A stretch of DNA of 47,406 nt from a virus. The DNA lies in the IMG/VR virus record IMGVR_UViG_3300043465_000691, positions 1 to 47,406 of that record; one strand, 5' to 3'. The position numbers were made by a program, and so were the translations under genes. Positions 36,491-45,355 of the stretch are shown piece after piece. Every line of letters starts with the position of its first letter. Position 1 is the stretch's first letter. The notes under the pieces are model-generated. The model was not told where the DNA came from, did no database searches, and saw nothing but the letters and a program-made list of their open reading frames with translations.

Positions 36491-39400
36491 TTATTCTCCG
36501 CCCGTCTCAACTGCTAAGATGAAGGGCGTCATCTGAGCGAATAAACTCTTTTCAAATGTTCTTCCTGATAATACACCAGTTGCCTGACTAATTACCAACG
36601 TTGGTCCAATTCGGAAATCTCCGTTCTGATCCGTTGAAGTAAAGAACACCTTACCATTATTTAACTGAACTACTTCTTTGCTCTGTACAGGATCAACACG
36701 ACCTACTTGAGGTAATGCACCGTACTGTGTGCCGGCACCGCAGTATTCAAACAAATAACCAGATGCACTTTGATAACTTCTTTGATAGAAATTAACAGTA
36801 CTACCGTCAATATATAACAACGGGTTCCTCACGTTGTCTTCAATTGTAACTATATGATAAGTTCCGTCTCTTGTGTAATATGTTTTAGCTGCTTCAACTG
36901 CACGGAAGTTTCCGCCAGTTGCTAAATCAGCAACTATTGCATCAATCATCAAACCAACGTCTCTTCGACATTTTTGTCTGTTGTATTCAAAGCCACCAAA
37001 CTCATTTGCAATGTATGCAATGACTTCTGCTTTGATAAAATCTTTGTTTGCATTTAATAATGCAAATGCTCGTGCTACCGCCTGACTAGTATCCATTACT
37101 AAACCAATTGCTTTTCTTTCTTCTGCAACAGACGGACCATTAGATAAAATATTAGTAATAACATCAATCTTAGATTGTAATGTAACGGCCTCTGCATCAG
37201 TTGCAGGCAATAGATTAGTAATCTGTGCTATTGCATTTTGATACTTAGGACTAATCGGAGTTCCGGTTATAATATCTCCTACTAGTCCTTTGATAAAGTT
37301 ATATGCCGCAGTAGTCTGAGGAATCTCTCCTACAATAGTAGAACTAGTTGCATCAAAGTTATAGTAATATACCCCAGCCATTATACTCTGTCTGTTACCA
37401 CCGTGTACTAGGTCAATAGAAACGCTGTCAATAATGTAGCCAACATCACGAGAGCATTTGGCTTGATCGTATGTAAATCCAGGATGGTTAGCAGTGATCC
37501 AACTAATTACCTGAGCCTGTATAGTTGACTTGCTAGCCTGTAGAGAATCAAATGATGCTAACGCACCGGCGTCTGTTGTTTTGTATCCGTTAGCTACAAT
37601 AATATCTGATACGCCAACTGTTCCATTCTCTAAAATTTCTAGTATTTCGTCAAATCGTTGTCCAACTACTACTCCACCACTACCTGCTGCCGACACTGCT
37701 AGACCTTTTGCATATTCAATCGCAGCAGTAGTTGTGGTAATTTGGCCGCCAATGCCGTCAACGTAATTAGTTTGACTCCAGTATTGTAAGCCTGCAAATG
37801 TACTCTGTGAAGTATCGTCATACAACATGTCCATAGCAATACTGTCAATAATTAATCCAGTATCTCTCCTACACTTATTCTCATCGTATGTGAATCCGCC
37901 AAATATATCATCAGTGTATCCAACTACTTCGTTCTGAATAAAAATTTTATTTAATTTTAGTAATTCAATTGCACTTTCATAATAATCTGCTCTAGTGCCA
38001 GTTGATTGTACAGCCGGTGCAACTTGTGGGCCAGATAAAATTACATTGGTGATAATATTAAGACGATCTCTAATGAAAGAAATAGTATTTTCACCACCTT
38101 GATAACTTGTATTAATATTTTGACTAACCGTAGTAGTATATGTTCCAGTGAATGCTACATTGGAAACTACTGCACTTGCTAATTTCTTTAAGTGATTAAT
38201 AGCATCAATAGTTTCTGTTTCTTGTCCAAGAATTTTACTTTGTCCTGTTGGGTACGGGCTTTCTGCTACTACACTGGTCAACACATTATAATATGCATTT
38301 CCACAGCAATAGATATTGAAGTAGAAACCGTTTCCGTATTCTCCGCCGCCCGTTTCAATGGGATTACTTAAAGTAATAGATTGATAGTTTACTTCTACAA
38401 TTGTTGTACCAGTAGAAAGATATCTAGTACCTTCTCCGTTGTCAGGTGCTTCGTAACCAAATTGATCTTTAATAAAAACTTCTTGCCCTACGCTTGCACC
38501 AGTGACGTCAATTCCAGAAATAGTGTAGCTGCCAGTTGTTATCGAGCTAGTGTTAATAATTGCTGTTAAGAATCCAGGATAGCCTTGTTCATTTCTGTAT
38601 GGCACTACCTCGCCGTCATAGTTTACATACTGATCCGGGGGCTCTACCTCCATTACTAAACTAATGTGTGGCCTGTTGAGTGGGTCTGGAACAAATACAC
38701 CAACTTGCTGTCGGTATGGGAAGAACCCCTGCGGATAATATTCGTTTGGTTCAAATTCGTTCGTCAGCTCATTGTAAGCAATGTTTGCTGGGTTATAGAT
38801 TGTACCGCCAAACTTTCTTTTGCCGTAACCTGTTGATAATAAACATAAATCGCCAAAGTTATTGTTAGAGTTAGTAATAGAAGCAATGCCTCCACTAGCA
38901 GTTTCGACAGCAACATTACAGAAAATTGTAAACACAGAAACTAACTGTGCATAACCTTCGTTAATAATGTGAATGCCGCGGCCGCCTTGTGTAATTTGCG
39001 TAAACGCATCAAACACAAACGACTGAATCGGACTTCTACGGCTTGGAGCATTTCCGTCAACTAGAGCTCCGCCACCCGAACCGTTTGGATCAATACGACG
39101 ATCTGCATAACCGTTTTCACTCCACTCGCCTGGCATATTTTTATCTTCAACTGGGTATACTGATGTATATCCAATATAGATAGTGTCGTTTACGGCTGCA
39201 CTAACTGTAGAAGTGCTTAGATTAATAATGAATTGTGTTAGGGTACTATTTGTACTAAACGGAGCATAAGCCGGGCCGTTGTTAATAATAGTAGTAATAG
39301 CATTAAAATTACTGTCAACTAGATCTCTTGCAACATCGCCGCTTGGTAACTGACTATTGATAATCTGAGAAACTACCGCTGTCATTGTGGTAGAACTTGT

Positions 39401-42400
39401 TCCAGGAATAATTGTTTCCATCGATTCTTGATAGAAAGATGTAACTGGATTGTTAGCAATAACGTCAAGTGCAATGCTCTTGATATATTGAATTGCACCG
39501 GCAGTTTCTTTTAATTGTCCTTCAATTACACTAACAGCACCGTCCCAATACGATAGTCCTGCTTCAAGAGAGTTCACATTTGACCTACGAATAATATCAT
39601 TTGCAATTGCATCAACAATTAATCCAACATCTCTAAAACATTTTTCTTCGTTGTAATTAAATTCGTAGGGTTGGATAAATGTCTTGTTTACAAACTCAAC
39701 AGTTTCAGCAACGATAAAAGCTCTGTTGTCTTTTAATATCTGGTATGCACGAGCAATATTAGTTGAAGTACTAGCTGCCAATGTGATAGGCACTTGGACC
39801 GGAGCTTCGCTTGGTCCTTTCTTAATTATTCTTTTAATTAAGTTTATATTTTCAGTAATTGCTTTGGCTTCATTAATACTTGCACCCAAGTAGTCAAAAT
39901 TTTGTTCAACTTCAGTTTGATAAACTTTTGTAGCTGGAATACGTTGAACTACCTTCTCAATCAATGTGCCCATAAATTTATATGCTGCCATTGTTTGTGG
40001 AACTTCGTTAACTAATACGGTACTAGTACTATTATATCCGTAGTAATATACACCAGCCTGAACGCTTTGTCTATTGCCACCACGTAACAAGTCCATAGCC
40101 ACACTGTCAATTACATAAGTAACATCTCTTCGACATTTTGTTTGATCGTATGTAAAACCTGGATTGTTTGTGTTTATCCATGCAATAACTTCGTCTGCAA
40201 TAAAATCTTTATTTCCTATTAAATTATTAATTGCATTAGTTATGGAAGTACCTGTGTTAATATCACCGTTAGGCACTATTATGTCAGTTACTCCAATAGT
40301 CCCGTCAGTGATAATATCAATTACCGTATCAAATTTTAACCCTAAAATATCTGCGGTGGTAATATCAGTTCCTGTACTAATATATTGTGTTAACGTGCCC
40401 TGCGGAGAAATTGCAATTCCTTGAACAATATCTTTAGAAATGTCTCTTGCAAAAGTGAAGGCGTTAGTTGTAGTAGTTTCTTCACCTGGAATAACTGTAT
40501 TAGTTTGATTCCAGTATTGTAGTCCTGCAAAAGTACTTTGACTAGATCCGCCATGTACTAAATCTAAGACCAAGCCGTCCAAAATTAGTCCAGTATCTCG
40601 TCCACACTTTTCTTCATTATATTCAAAATCTAAGTTAGTAAAGGTAACATCGATATAGTTAACTACTTCGTGCTGTAAAAATGCTTTGTTAGCAACTAAT
40701 AGATTGTAAGCAGCAACAATTCCAGGAATGGAACTGATACTTCCGTTGTTTACAATTGTTGGGACTAATAGTCCATCATTAATCAGTGCGTTAATTAACT
40801 CTATATTTCTAGTAGTAAGTTCTACAGCAGCGTTTGTACCTGTAACTAAGTTAGTCACTTGAGTTACCGTAGTTTGATAGCCGTCGTTTATCTCTTGTTG
40901 GAGAATAACATCTCTTACTATCATGCCTAAATAATTAAATGCTGCAATTGTTTCATCTACTTCGTCAGCTATAGCAATACCGCCAAGGTAAGCACTTCCG
41001 GCAGCAACTGATTGTTCATTGCCACCGTACAACAAATCTGTAGCAATGGCATCAATAATGTAGCCAGTATCTCTAAAACATTTTGCTCTGTCGTATTCAA
41101 AACTAGGAATTGGTTGTCCAACGTATGTGTTATTAACAAACGCTACTGTTTCAGCTTGTAAGAATCCTCTATTTGCATTTAACAATGCTGCGGCATTTTC
41201 ATAACCGGTATTGTTTCTTATAATGTCAATTAATAAATCCATCAACATGACAATATTGTCTTCGGCAATATCACCGTCAACTAATTCTATGTCTACTACT
41301 TGATTAGCAATATTTCCTGCACTCTGTATAGTTGACAGATCTGCATTATTAACAATCCCTACCGCAAATGTTTTAATTCTTTCAAATGCTGCAATAGTTG
41401 GAATTGTTTCTTCGCCGAGAATTTGTACATTGCCAAGATAGTAAGAACGACCCGTGTCAACAATTTTTTCATTACCGCCAAGTACTGCATCGTTTATCAA
41501 TGCATCTATAACATATCCTGCATCTCTTCGACATTTTGTTTGATCGTAAACCAGTTCTGGATAAGCAACATTAATATATGCAAGTACTTCTTCTTGCATA
41601 TAAGATTTATTCAAAGTCAATAATTGTTTTGCGTTCCTAAAGCCGGGATCTGGGTTTTCAACTGACTCAATCGTAGCAATCGGTGCATCGTCTTCAATTA
41701 GAATGCCTGAGCCGTTCACTGCCATACCAATCTTAGGCATCTGTGCAGTTACTTCAGGTTGAATATTAATTGTAATTGTAGTAGTACTGGACGCATAGGT
41801 TGCAGTTGCTACTACTAACGGAATTTGAACAATCTGATTTGGCACAAACATTGTGCCATCATATAGCCACGGACCTGACTGGTTAGTACAGTTTTGAATA
41901 TACGGACTATGGAATAGATCAATAGGATTATCTAGTCGAGGAGGAAATGCAACACAATATGCACCAGTGGTATATGTGCCAGCACCGCCTGGTTGATAGC
42001 GAGTAACTTCACCACGTCGCAGATTTAACATGGTCATACCTGTGATATAAACACCAGAGTTTACATGGAACAAGTCAACTGTTTTATTCAACGGCTCTAC
42101 AAACACACCTCGCAAGCTATCGCCGTATACTGACGTATACGGTAATAATGGAATAGGATTATCTTCTGCATAATAACCCGGTGCTATTTTAATAACTGTG
42201 CCTTGTTTAAAATAAGGACTGCGTGTAGCTCCAGTAATTGTGCGGCAAGCACGAGTTGCATCCATTGCACGGCCATCGTTGTCGTCGCTTCCGTTTTCGT
42301 TTACATACAAAATATTATTAACAACAGGTGCAGTACCCAAAGGACTGCCACCATACACACGGATGTCTCCGTTAATCTGTACGCTCTTGTTTAAAGTTCT

Positions 42401-43054
42401 TTCTAACAACGGAATATCAGGAAAGAACTGTATGCTAGTAGCAGTTCCAGCAGTGTCAATCTGTTTTGTGTAGATATTTTCTAAGTATGCACTTTGCCAA
42501 TAGCTAGCAGTGTTACCTAAACTGTATTCAGAAACAATTTCTGTACTGGTGTAAAAATCAGTTACTGTTAAGCCAGTAGTTGTACTGATGTATGTTGAGA
42601 AAGTTCCACTACTAATATAAGGAAGTATATCGCTTTCTACTTCACCAAACAATTGAATAGTGTCTGTAGATGTAGTATCACCTAATTTGATATTTCCTTG
42701 TGCAAAGAAATTACCTGTGGCAAAAACATCGCCGTCTACTCTTAGATCAGATTCAACAAATGTATCGTCGTCGCCGCCTGGAGCAATTGTGAACGGTCCA
42801 AAGATTGTGGAAAGTGTGCTACTTGAAGTAGAGCTTTCAATAGTAACTAGTCCGATAGTTGCAGTATCTGCTATCAGAACTTTTGTTGTGAGTGTGCCGT
42901 TTACTTCTAATTCAGTACGAGGAGCATCGGTTCGAATACCTATGCGGCCATTAACAACATCAATGTATAGCAGATCGGTTTCGACTGCAATGTTGACTCC
43001 ATCCCTAAGCAGATTTTGTGCTAAGAGTGGGCCCGTTATACGACCTACGGCCAT
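36491..43054 (-). CDS. Giant structural protein with eight KCxRD modules, 2187 residues
   Basis: The N-terminus MAVGRITGPLLAQNLLRDGV then LLYIDVVNGRIGIRTDAPRT is typical of T4-like cyanophage virion proteins. A pectin-lyase-like part follows (LYVNENGSDDNDG, TRACRTITG, QNCTNQSGPWLYDGTMFVPN). Then come five KCxRD modules, a central beta domain (GSGGGALVDGNAPSRRSPIQ, GIASITNSNNNFGDLCL, GTTIVEVNYQSITLSNPIET), three more modules and the shared end GALPQVGRVDPVQSKEVVQL...MTPFIL. It is a paralogue of the 2437-residue protein with a different number of modules on each side of the central domain. ATG 43054 has GGGAG upstream. A 90-base leader with hairpins separates it from a GATAAATA element. It is the first of the giant genes to be read. 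Confidence 0.8.
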   Translation of the reverse strand: MAVGRITGPLLAQNLLRDGVNIAVETDLLYIDVVNGRIGIRTDAPRTELEVNGTLTTKVLIADTATIGLVTIESSTSSSTLSTIFGPFTIAPGGDDDTFVESDLRVDGDVFATGNFFAQGNIKLGDTTSTDTIQLFGEVESDILPYISSGTFSTYISTTTGLTVTDFYTSTEIVSEYSLGNTASYWQSAYLENIYTKQIDTAGTATSIQFFPDIPLLERTLNKSVQINGDIRVYGGSPLGTAPVVNNILYVNENGSDDNDGRAMDATRACRTITGATRSPYFKQGTVIKIAPGYYAEDNPIPLLPYTSVYGDSLRGVFVEPLNKTVDLFHVNSGVYITGMTMLNLRRGEVTRYQPGGAGTYTTGAYCVAFPPRLDNPIDLFHSPYIQNCTNQSGPWLYDGTMFVPNQIVQIPLVVATATYASSTTTITINIQPEVTAQMPKIGMAVNGSGILIEDDAPIATIESVENPDPGFRNAKQLLTLNKSYMQEEVLAYINVAYPELVYDQTKCRRDAGYVIDALINDAVLGGNEKIVDTGRSYYLGNVQILGEETIPTIAAFERIKTFAVGIVNNADLSTIQSAGNIANQVVDIELVDGDIAEDNIVMLMDLLIDIIRNNTGYENAAALLNANRGFLQAETVAFVNNTYVGQPIPSFEYDRAKCFRDTGYIIDAIATDLLYGGNEQSVAAGSAYLGGIAIADEVDETIAAFNYLGMIVRDVILQQEINDGYQTTVTQVTNLVTGTNAAVELTTRNIELINALINDGLLVPTIVNNGSISSIPGIVAAYNLLVANKAFLQHEVVNYIDVTFTNLDFEYNEEKCGRDTGLILDGLVLDLVHGGSSQSTFAGLQYWNQTNTVIPGEETTTTNAFTFARDISKDIVQGIAISPQGTLTQYISTGTDITTADILGLKFDTVIDIITDGTIGVTDIIVPNGDINTGTSITNAINNLIGNKDFIADEVIAWINTNNPGFTYDQTKCRRDVTYVIDSVAMDLLRGGNRQSVQAGVYYYGYNSTSTVLVNEVPQTMAAYKFMGTLIEKVVQRIPATKVYQTEVEQNFDYLGASINEAKAITENINLIKRIIKKGPSEAPVQVPITLAASTSTNIARAYQILKDNRAFIVAETVEFVNKTFIQPYEFNYNEEKCFRDVGLIVDAIANDIIRRSNVNSLEAGLSYWDGAVSVIEGQLKETAGAIQYIKSIALDVIANNPVTSFYQESMETIIPGTSSTTMTAVVSQIINSQLPSGDVARDLVDSNFNAITTIINNGPAYAPFSTNSTLTQFIINLSTSTVSAAVNDTIYIGYTSVYPVEDKNMPGEWSENGYADRRIDPNGSGGGALVDGNAPSRRSPIQSFVFDAFTQITQGGRGIHIINEGYAQLVSVFTIFCNVAVETASGGIASITNSNNNFGDLCLLSTGYGKRKFGGTIYNPANIAYNELTNEFEPNEYYPQGFFPYRQQVGVFVPDPLNRPHISLVMEVEPPDQYVNYDGEVVPYRNEQGYPGFLTAIINTSSITTGSYTISGIDVTGASVGQEVFIKDQFGYEAPDNGEGTRYLSTGTTIVEVNYQSITLSNPIETGGGEYGNGFYFNIYCCGNAYYNVLTSVVAESPYPTGQSKILGQETETIDAINHLKKLASAVVSNVAFTGTYTTTVSQNINTSYQGGENTISFIRDRLNIITNVILSGPQVAPAVQSTGTRADYYESAIELLKLNKIFIQNEVVGYTDDIFGGFTYDENKCRRDTGLIIDSIAMDMLYDDTSQSTFAGLQYWSQTNYVDGIGGQITTTTAAIEYAKGLAVSAAGSGGVVVGQRFDEILEILENGTVGVSDIIVANGYKTTDAGALASFDSLQASKSTIQAQVISWITANHPGFTYDQAKCSRDVGYIIDSVSIDLVHGGNRQSIMAGVYYYNFDATSSTIVGEIPQTTAAYNFIKGLVGDIITGTPISPKYQNAIAQITNLLPATDAEAVTLQSKIDVITNILSNGPSVAEERKAIGLVMDTSQAVARAFALLNANKDFIKAEVIAYIANEFGGFEYNRQKCRRDVGLMIDAIVADLATGGNFRAVEAAKTYYTRDGTYHIVTIEDNVRNPLLYIDGSTVNFYQRSYQSASGYLFEYCGAGTQYGALPQVGRVDPVQSKEVVQLNNGKVFFTSTDQNGDFRIGPTLVISQATGVLSGRTFEKSLFAQMTPFILAVETGGE
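36900..41560 (-). repeat. KCxRD module array (8 modules) in the 2187-residue protein
   Basis: KCxRD motifs lie near 36957, 37441, 37857, 39626, 40120, 40587, 41067 and 41518. Steps are about 416-494 bases, apart from the 1769-base gap filled by the central beta domain. The same two subtypes occur as in the neighbouring paralogue (for example type A at 37857 and 40587, type B at 37441 and 40120). Confidence 0.82.
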
Positions 43055-43070
43055 GCTTGCTCCCTATACC

Positions 43071-43137
43071 CCGTGTTTCACGGTTAACCACCTTTCATTG
43101 CGGGTTTACCACAGTATAATCTGCCGAAACATCCGGC
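43071..43137 (-). other. Leader hairpins of the 2187-residue gene
   Basis: Between the GATAAATA element and ATG 43054 lie a 5-bp hairpin CCGTG-AAA-CACGG (43071-43083), the palindrome GGTTAACC (43082-43089) and a weaker GCCG/CGGC hairpin (43123-43137). No reading frame of note occurs in the gap. A role in transcript stability is possible but not shown. Confidence 0.35.
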
Positions 43138-43144
43138 ATCGTTA

Positions 43145-43152
43145 TATTTATC
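43145..43152 (-). promoter_or_regulatory. Late promoter-like GATAAATA of the giant-gene series
   Basis: Minus-strand GATAAATATAAC, 90 bases before ATG 43054 and 29 bases after the stop of the upstream gene. It matches seven of eight bases of the T4 late octamer and heads the giant appendage genes. Confidence 0.55.
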
Positions 43153-43181
43153 GGGAAAGAGATTTTTGGGTTACTTAGGTG

Positions 43182-43916
43182 TTAACCCGGAGGATAATAT
43201 CCGTCAACACCTAGCATTACCACAACAGGCTTAGCTGGTACTGCTCCTGTAAATTGTACATAGGTTCCAGTATTAAAATTAAAGGTAAGGAGTGTTCCTA
43301 TCGATACTGATGCAGTAACTGGTTCACTCAATTCAACATTTGTTGTACCAGTAATTGTGCCAATTACAGTTGTTGATGAGCTGATTCCAGCAGCACCAGT
43401 TACGGTCTGGCCAGGTTGTACATTTTGTACGGTATCAAGATATAGTACAAACGAAGATGCACTAGTAGTTGCTGTAGTAGTTGCTGTTACTGCACTAGGA
43501 TCAACTGTTAAATCATAGTTAGTAAACGGAATTTGAAAAACGTTATCAACATATACTTGAATATTAGCAGCACCACCTAAAGTAGCAGCAGAATAAGAAG
43601 GCGAGTAAGTTGCGTTTAACGGGCCAAATATATTACTATAATAGTTTCCGCTGCCTAAATTCTGAACTGTAATTCTTGCAGGGCGAACTGTTCTAATTCT
43701 TTCCCAACCAATTCTAACTCTAGTTTCTAAATCAAATAATTGAGTGTTATGTCGTATCTGACCGTTAGTAGTGTTTGTGGGACGTTGTAATACTGTACCG
43801 CCGGGAAGTTTAAAACTCTGTGTAGAATCTGAAATTAAACGACCATCTGCTTCAACAGCAAAATTATCATCTTGCGGATTATGAGAATCTATTGATTTTC
43901 TTTTGTAAAATTTCAT
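43182..43916 (-). CDS. Virion structural protein, 244 residues
   Basis: MKFYKRKSIDSHNPQDDNFA is followed by SFKLPGGTVLQRP and TNGQIRHNTQLFDLETRVR, a segment of the kind seen in phage fibre or baseplate proteins (NG-IRYN-T---E---). A Ser/Thr-rich beta region with TVQNVQPGQTVTG follows, and then the end YVQFTGAVPAKPVVVMLGVD. It lies 5 bases after the 105-residue gene, with no clear ribosome site, so its translation probably depends on the preceding gene. I know no named family. The context (between capsid and giant fibre genes, same strand) makes it a likely virion component. Confidence 0.68.
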   Translation of the reverse strand: MKFYKRKSIDSHNPQDDNFAVEADGRLISDSTQSFKLPGGTVLQRPTNTTNGQIRHNTQLFDLETRVRIGWERIRTVRPARITVQNLGSGNYYSNIFGPLNATYSPSYSAATLGGAANIQVYVDNVFQIPFTNYDLTVDPSAVTATTTATTSASSFVLYLDTVQNVQPGQTVTGAAGISSSTTVIGTITGTTNVELSEPVTASVSIGTLLTFNFNTGTYVQFTGAVPAKPVVVMLGVDGYYPPG

Positions 43917-43921
43917 AGTTA

Positions 43922-44239
43922 TTAGGCCGTTTGTACATAACTTACTGTAGCGGTGATAATTAAATTCTGACTAGCTTGTGCTTGAATACTGTCACCGTCA
44001 TTAAGAATAAATCTCTCCGTGTCCATACTGAATGTTTCTCCAGCAGGCAAAGATATTTCATTCATAATCATATTGGCATCACCTGCTGCGACTGCCGCCG
44101 GCACTGCCCAAACTGTTACTGTTGCATCAACAGATAAACTTGTATTACATAAGATAATACAAGTGATTGCGTTTTCGCCGGACCCAACAAATACTTCTGT
44201 TTTTGCAGTTGAGCTAAGTTGCGAATTTGTGATTGCCAT
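43922..44239 (-). CDS. Small beta-type virion protein, 105 residues
   Basis: MAITNSQLSSTAKTEVFVGS, then NAITCIILCNTSLSVDATVT, VWAVPA, ISLPAGETFSMDTERFILND, GDSIQA and ATVSYV. This all-beta plan (cNTs-s-D-TV-VW-VP, LPAGETFxxDTExxIL-DGDxI) is frequent in small virion proteins of T4-like cyanophages. It looks like a distant relative of the 128-residue protein at 36093-36479. ATG 44239 has AAGGAT upstream, overlapping the stop of the preceding gene, so the two are coupled. The exact role is unknown. Confidence 0.72.
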   Translation of the reverse strand: MAITNSQLSSTAKTEVFVGSGENAITCIILCNTSLSVDATVTVWAVPAAVAAGDANMIMNEISLPAGETFSMDTERFILNDGDSIQAQASQNLIITATVSYVQTA

Positions 44240-44248
44240 TTTTAATCC

Positions 44249-45283
44249 TTAGAATATAATTGATAGTACCAGAGCTTTTCTTGCAGAAATTAATTCGCCG
44301 CTAGTTGGAACTAATGTACTTGGGTTTTCAAAGCCAGAATATTTAATACCTGTACTACCAGCACCTACAGTTGACGTAGTGTAAATTTTTACAATACCTT
44401 GTGCAGGCTGAGGCGGAATAGATGAAACTCCTATACCAATACCATTATTTACAACTACTGTGCCGGTGCCCGATGTTTCTAAAACTAGATCTCTGTTTGC
44501 TGAAGCTGTTCTTAAAGTATTGCCTGCAACAATTAATGTGCCTAAAGTAATTACAGGAACACCTGCTAGTCGCTGAACTATCATTGTAGACACTCCGTCA
44601 ATAACAGTAGTAATATACCCCGGCTGGATATTATTATCAGTTATCGTAATTCTTGTGTCGTTTTGTCTTAATTCTAGTGCTGTTAACGCACTAGTAGCAG
44701 TACCTCTTAATGGAGTATTGTCAACGTAATATTTGTTTGGAATATCGTTGTCATCAGTTACTCTTAGATGATAGTTTTGTTGGCCGGCGACGCTGACAAC
44801 TCCGTTGATTCCGGCACCTAACAAGTTTAGTTTATTGTCGTTGTTTGGGCCGCCGCCTGCTAATCGAATAGAACTGACTTCAATTGCAGCACCTCTATTG
44901 GCAGTTTTAATTGCCCATATACCGGTGTACTGTGTTGCTGTTGTTGAAGTTGAGCTCCATGCACGTTCTTCAAAAAGAATAGATGCACGAGTTGCAGTAC
45001 TGGCATTGCTGCCTCGATCAATTACAAATCCTGATTGTCCGTAGAATGGAGTATTTGCTTCTCCGAAACTTACGCTAGTTCCGGATTCGCCCGAGTTCAA
45101 AGTAATAATGTTATCTTTAACTACGGTATTAGTTGTTGCAATATTAGTAGCAGTACCCAATACATTTAAATTGCCAGTAATAACCACTGTGCCAGAACTC
45201 ACACCCGTATCTAATGTAATGGTGCCGCCCGGGGCAGTTGCCAATTTTAAATCGCCAGAATATCTAATTACATCGACGGCCAT
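44249..45283 (-). CDS. Virion structural protein, 344 residues
   Basis: Starts at ATG 45283 (MAVDVIRYSGDLKLATAPGG) with AAAGGAAC upstream; a longer in-frame ATG at 45313 lies beyond the ribosome site and is less likely. The segment GTVVITGNLNVLGTATNIAT then TNTVVKDNIITLNSGE and SGFVIDRGSNASTATRASIL resembles a shortened form of the DRGxLLHY modules in the giant proteins. The end is VKIYTTSTVGAGSTGIKYS and ISARKALVLSIIF. Such proteins are usual in the appendage genes of T4-like cyanophages. A CTAAATAC element lies 16 bases upstream, just after the terminator of the preceding gene. Confidence 0.7.
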   Translation of the reverse strand: MAVDVIRYSGDLKLATAPGGTITLDTGVSSGTVVITGNLNVLGTATNIATTNTVVKDNIITLNSGESGTSVSFGEANTPFYGQSGFVIDRGSNASTATRASILFEERAWSSTSTTATQYTGIWAIKTANRGAAIEVSSIRLAGGGPNNDNKLNLLGAGINGVVSVAGQQNYHLRVTDDNDIPNKYYVDNTPLRGTATSALTALELRQNDTRITITDNNIQPGYITTVIDGVSTMIVQRLAGVPVITLGTLIVAGNTLRTASANRDLVLETSGTGTVVVNNGIGIGVSSIPPQPAQGIVKIYTTSTVGAGSTGIKYSGFENPSTLVPTSGELISARKALVLSIIF

Positions 45284-45299
45284 GAAAAGTTCCTTTATC

Positions 45300-45307
45300 G
45301 TATTTAG
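45300..45307 (-). promoter_or_regulatory. Late-promoter-like CTAAATAC
   Basis: Minus-strand CTAAATAC, 16 bases before ATG 45283 and 12 bases after the terminator at 45320-45337. Only the TAAATA core matches the T4 late promoter. Confidence 0.35.
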
Positions 45308-45319
45308 CCACAAATAAGA

Positions 45320-45337
45320 AAAGGGCCTAAGCCCTTT
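45320..45337 (-). terminator. Terminator after the 239-residue gene
   Basis: AAAGGGC-TTAG-GCCCTTT forms a 7-bp stem with a 4-base loop on the minus strand, followed by TCTTATTT. It starts 18 bases after the stop at 45356. Confidence 0.75.
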
Positions 45338-45355
45338 CCTATATGCTTACTTTAA

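Noticed and set aside
45284-45313. N-terminal extension of the 344-residue protein to ATG 45313
   Set aside because: The extension would cover the AAAGGAAC ribosome site of ATG 45283, and MAVDVIRYSG is a typical start for this kind of protein.
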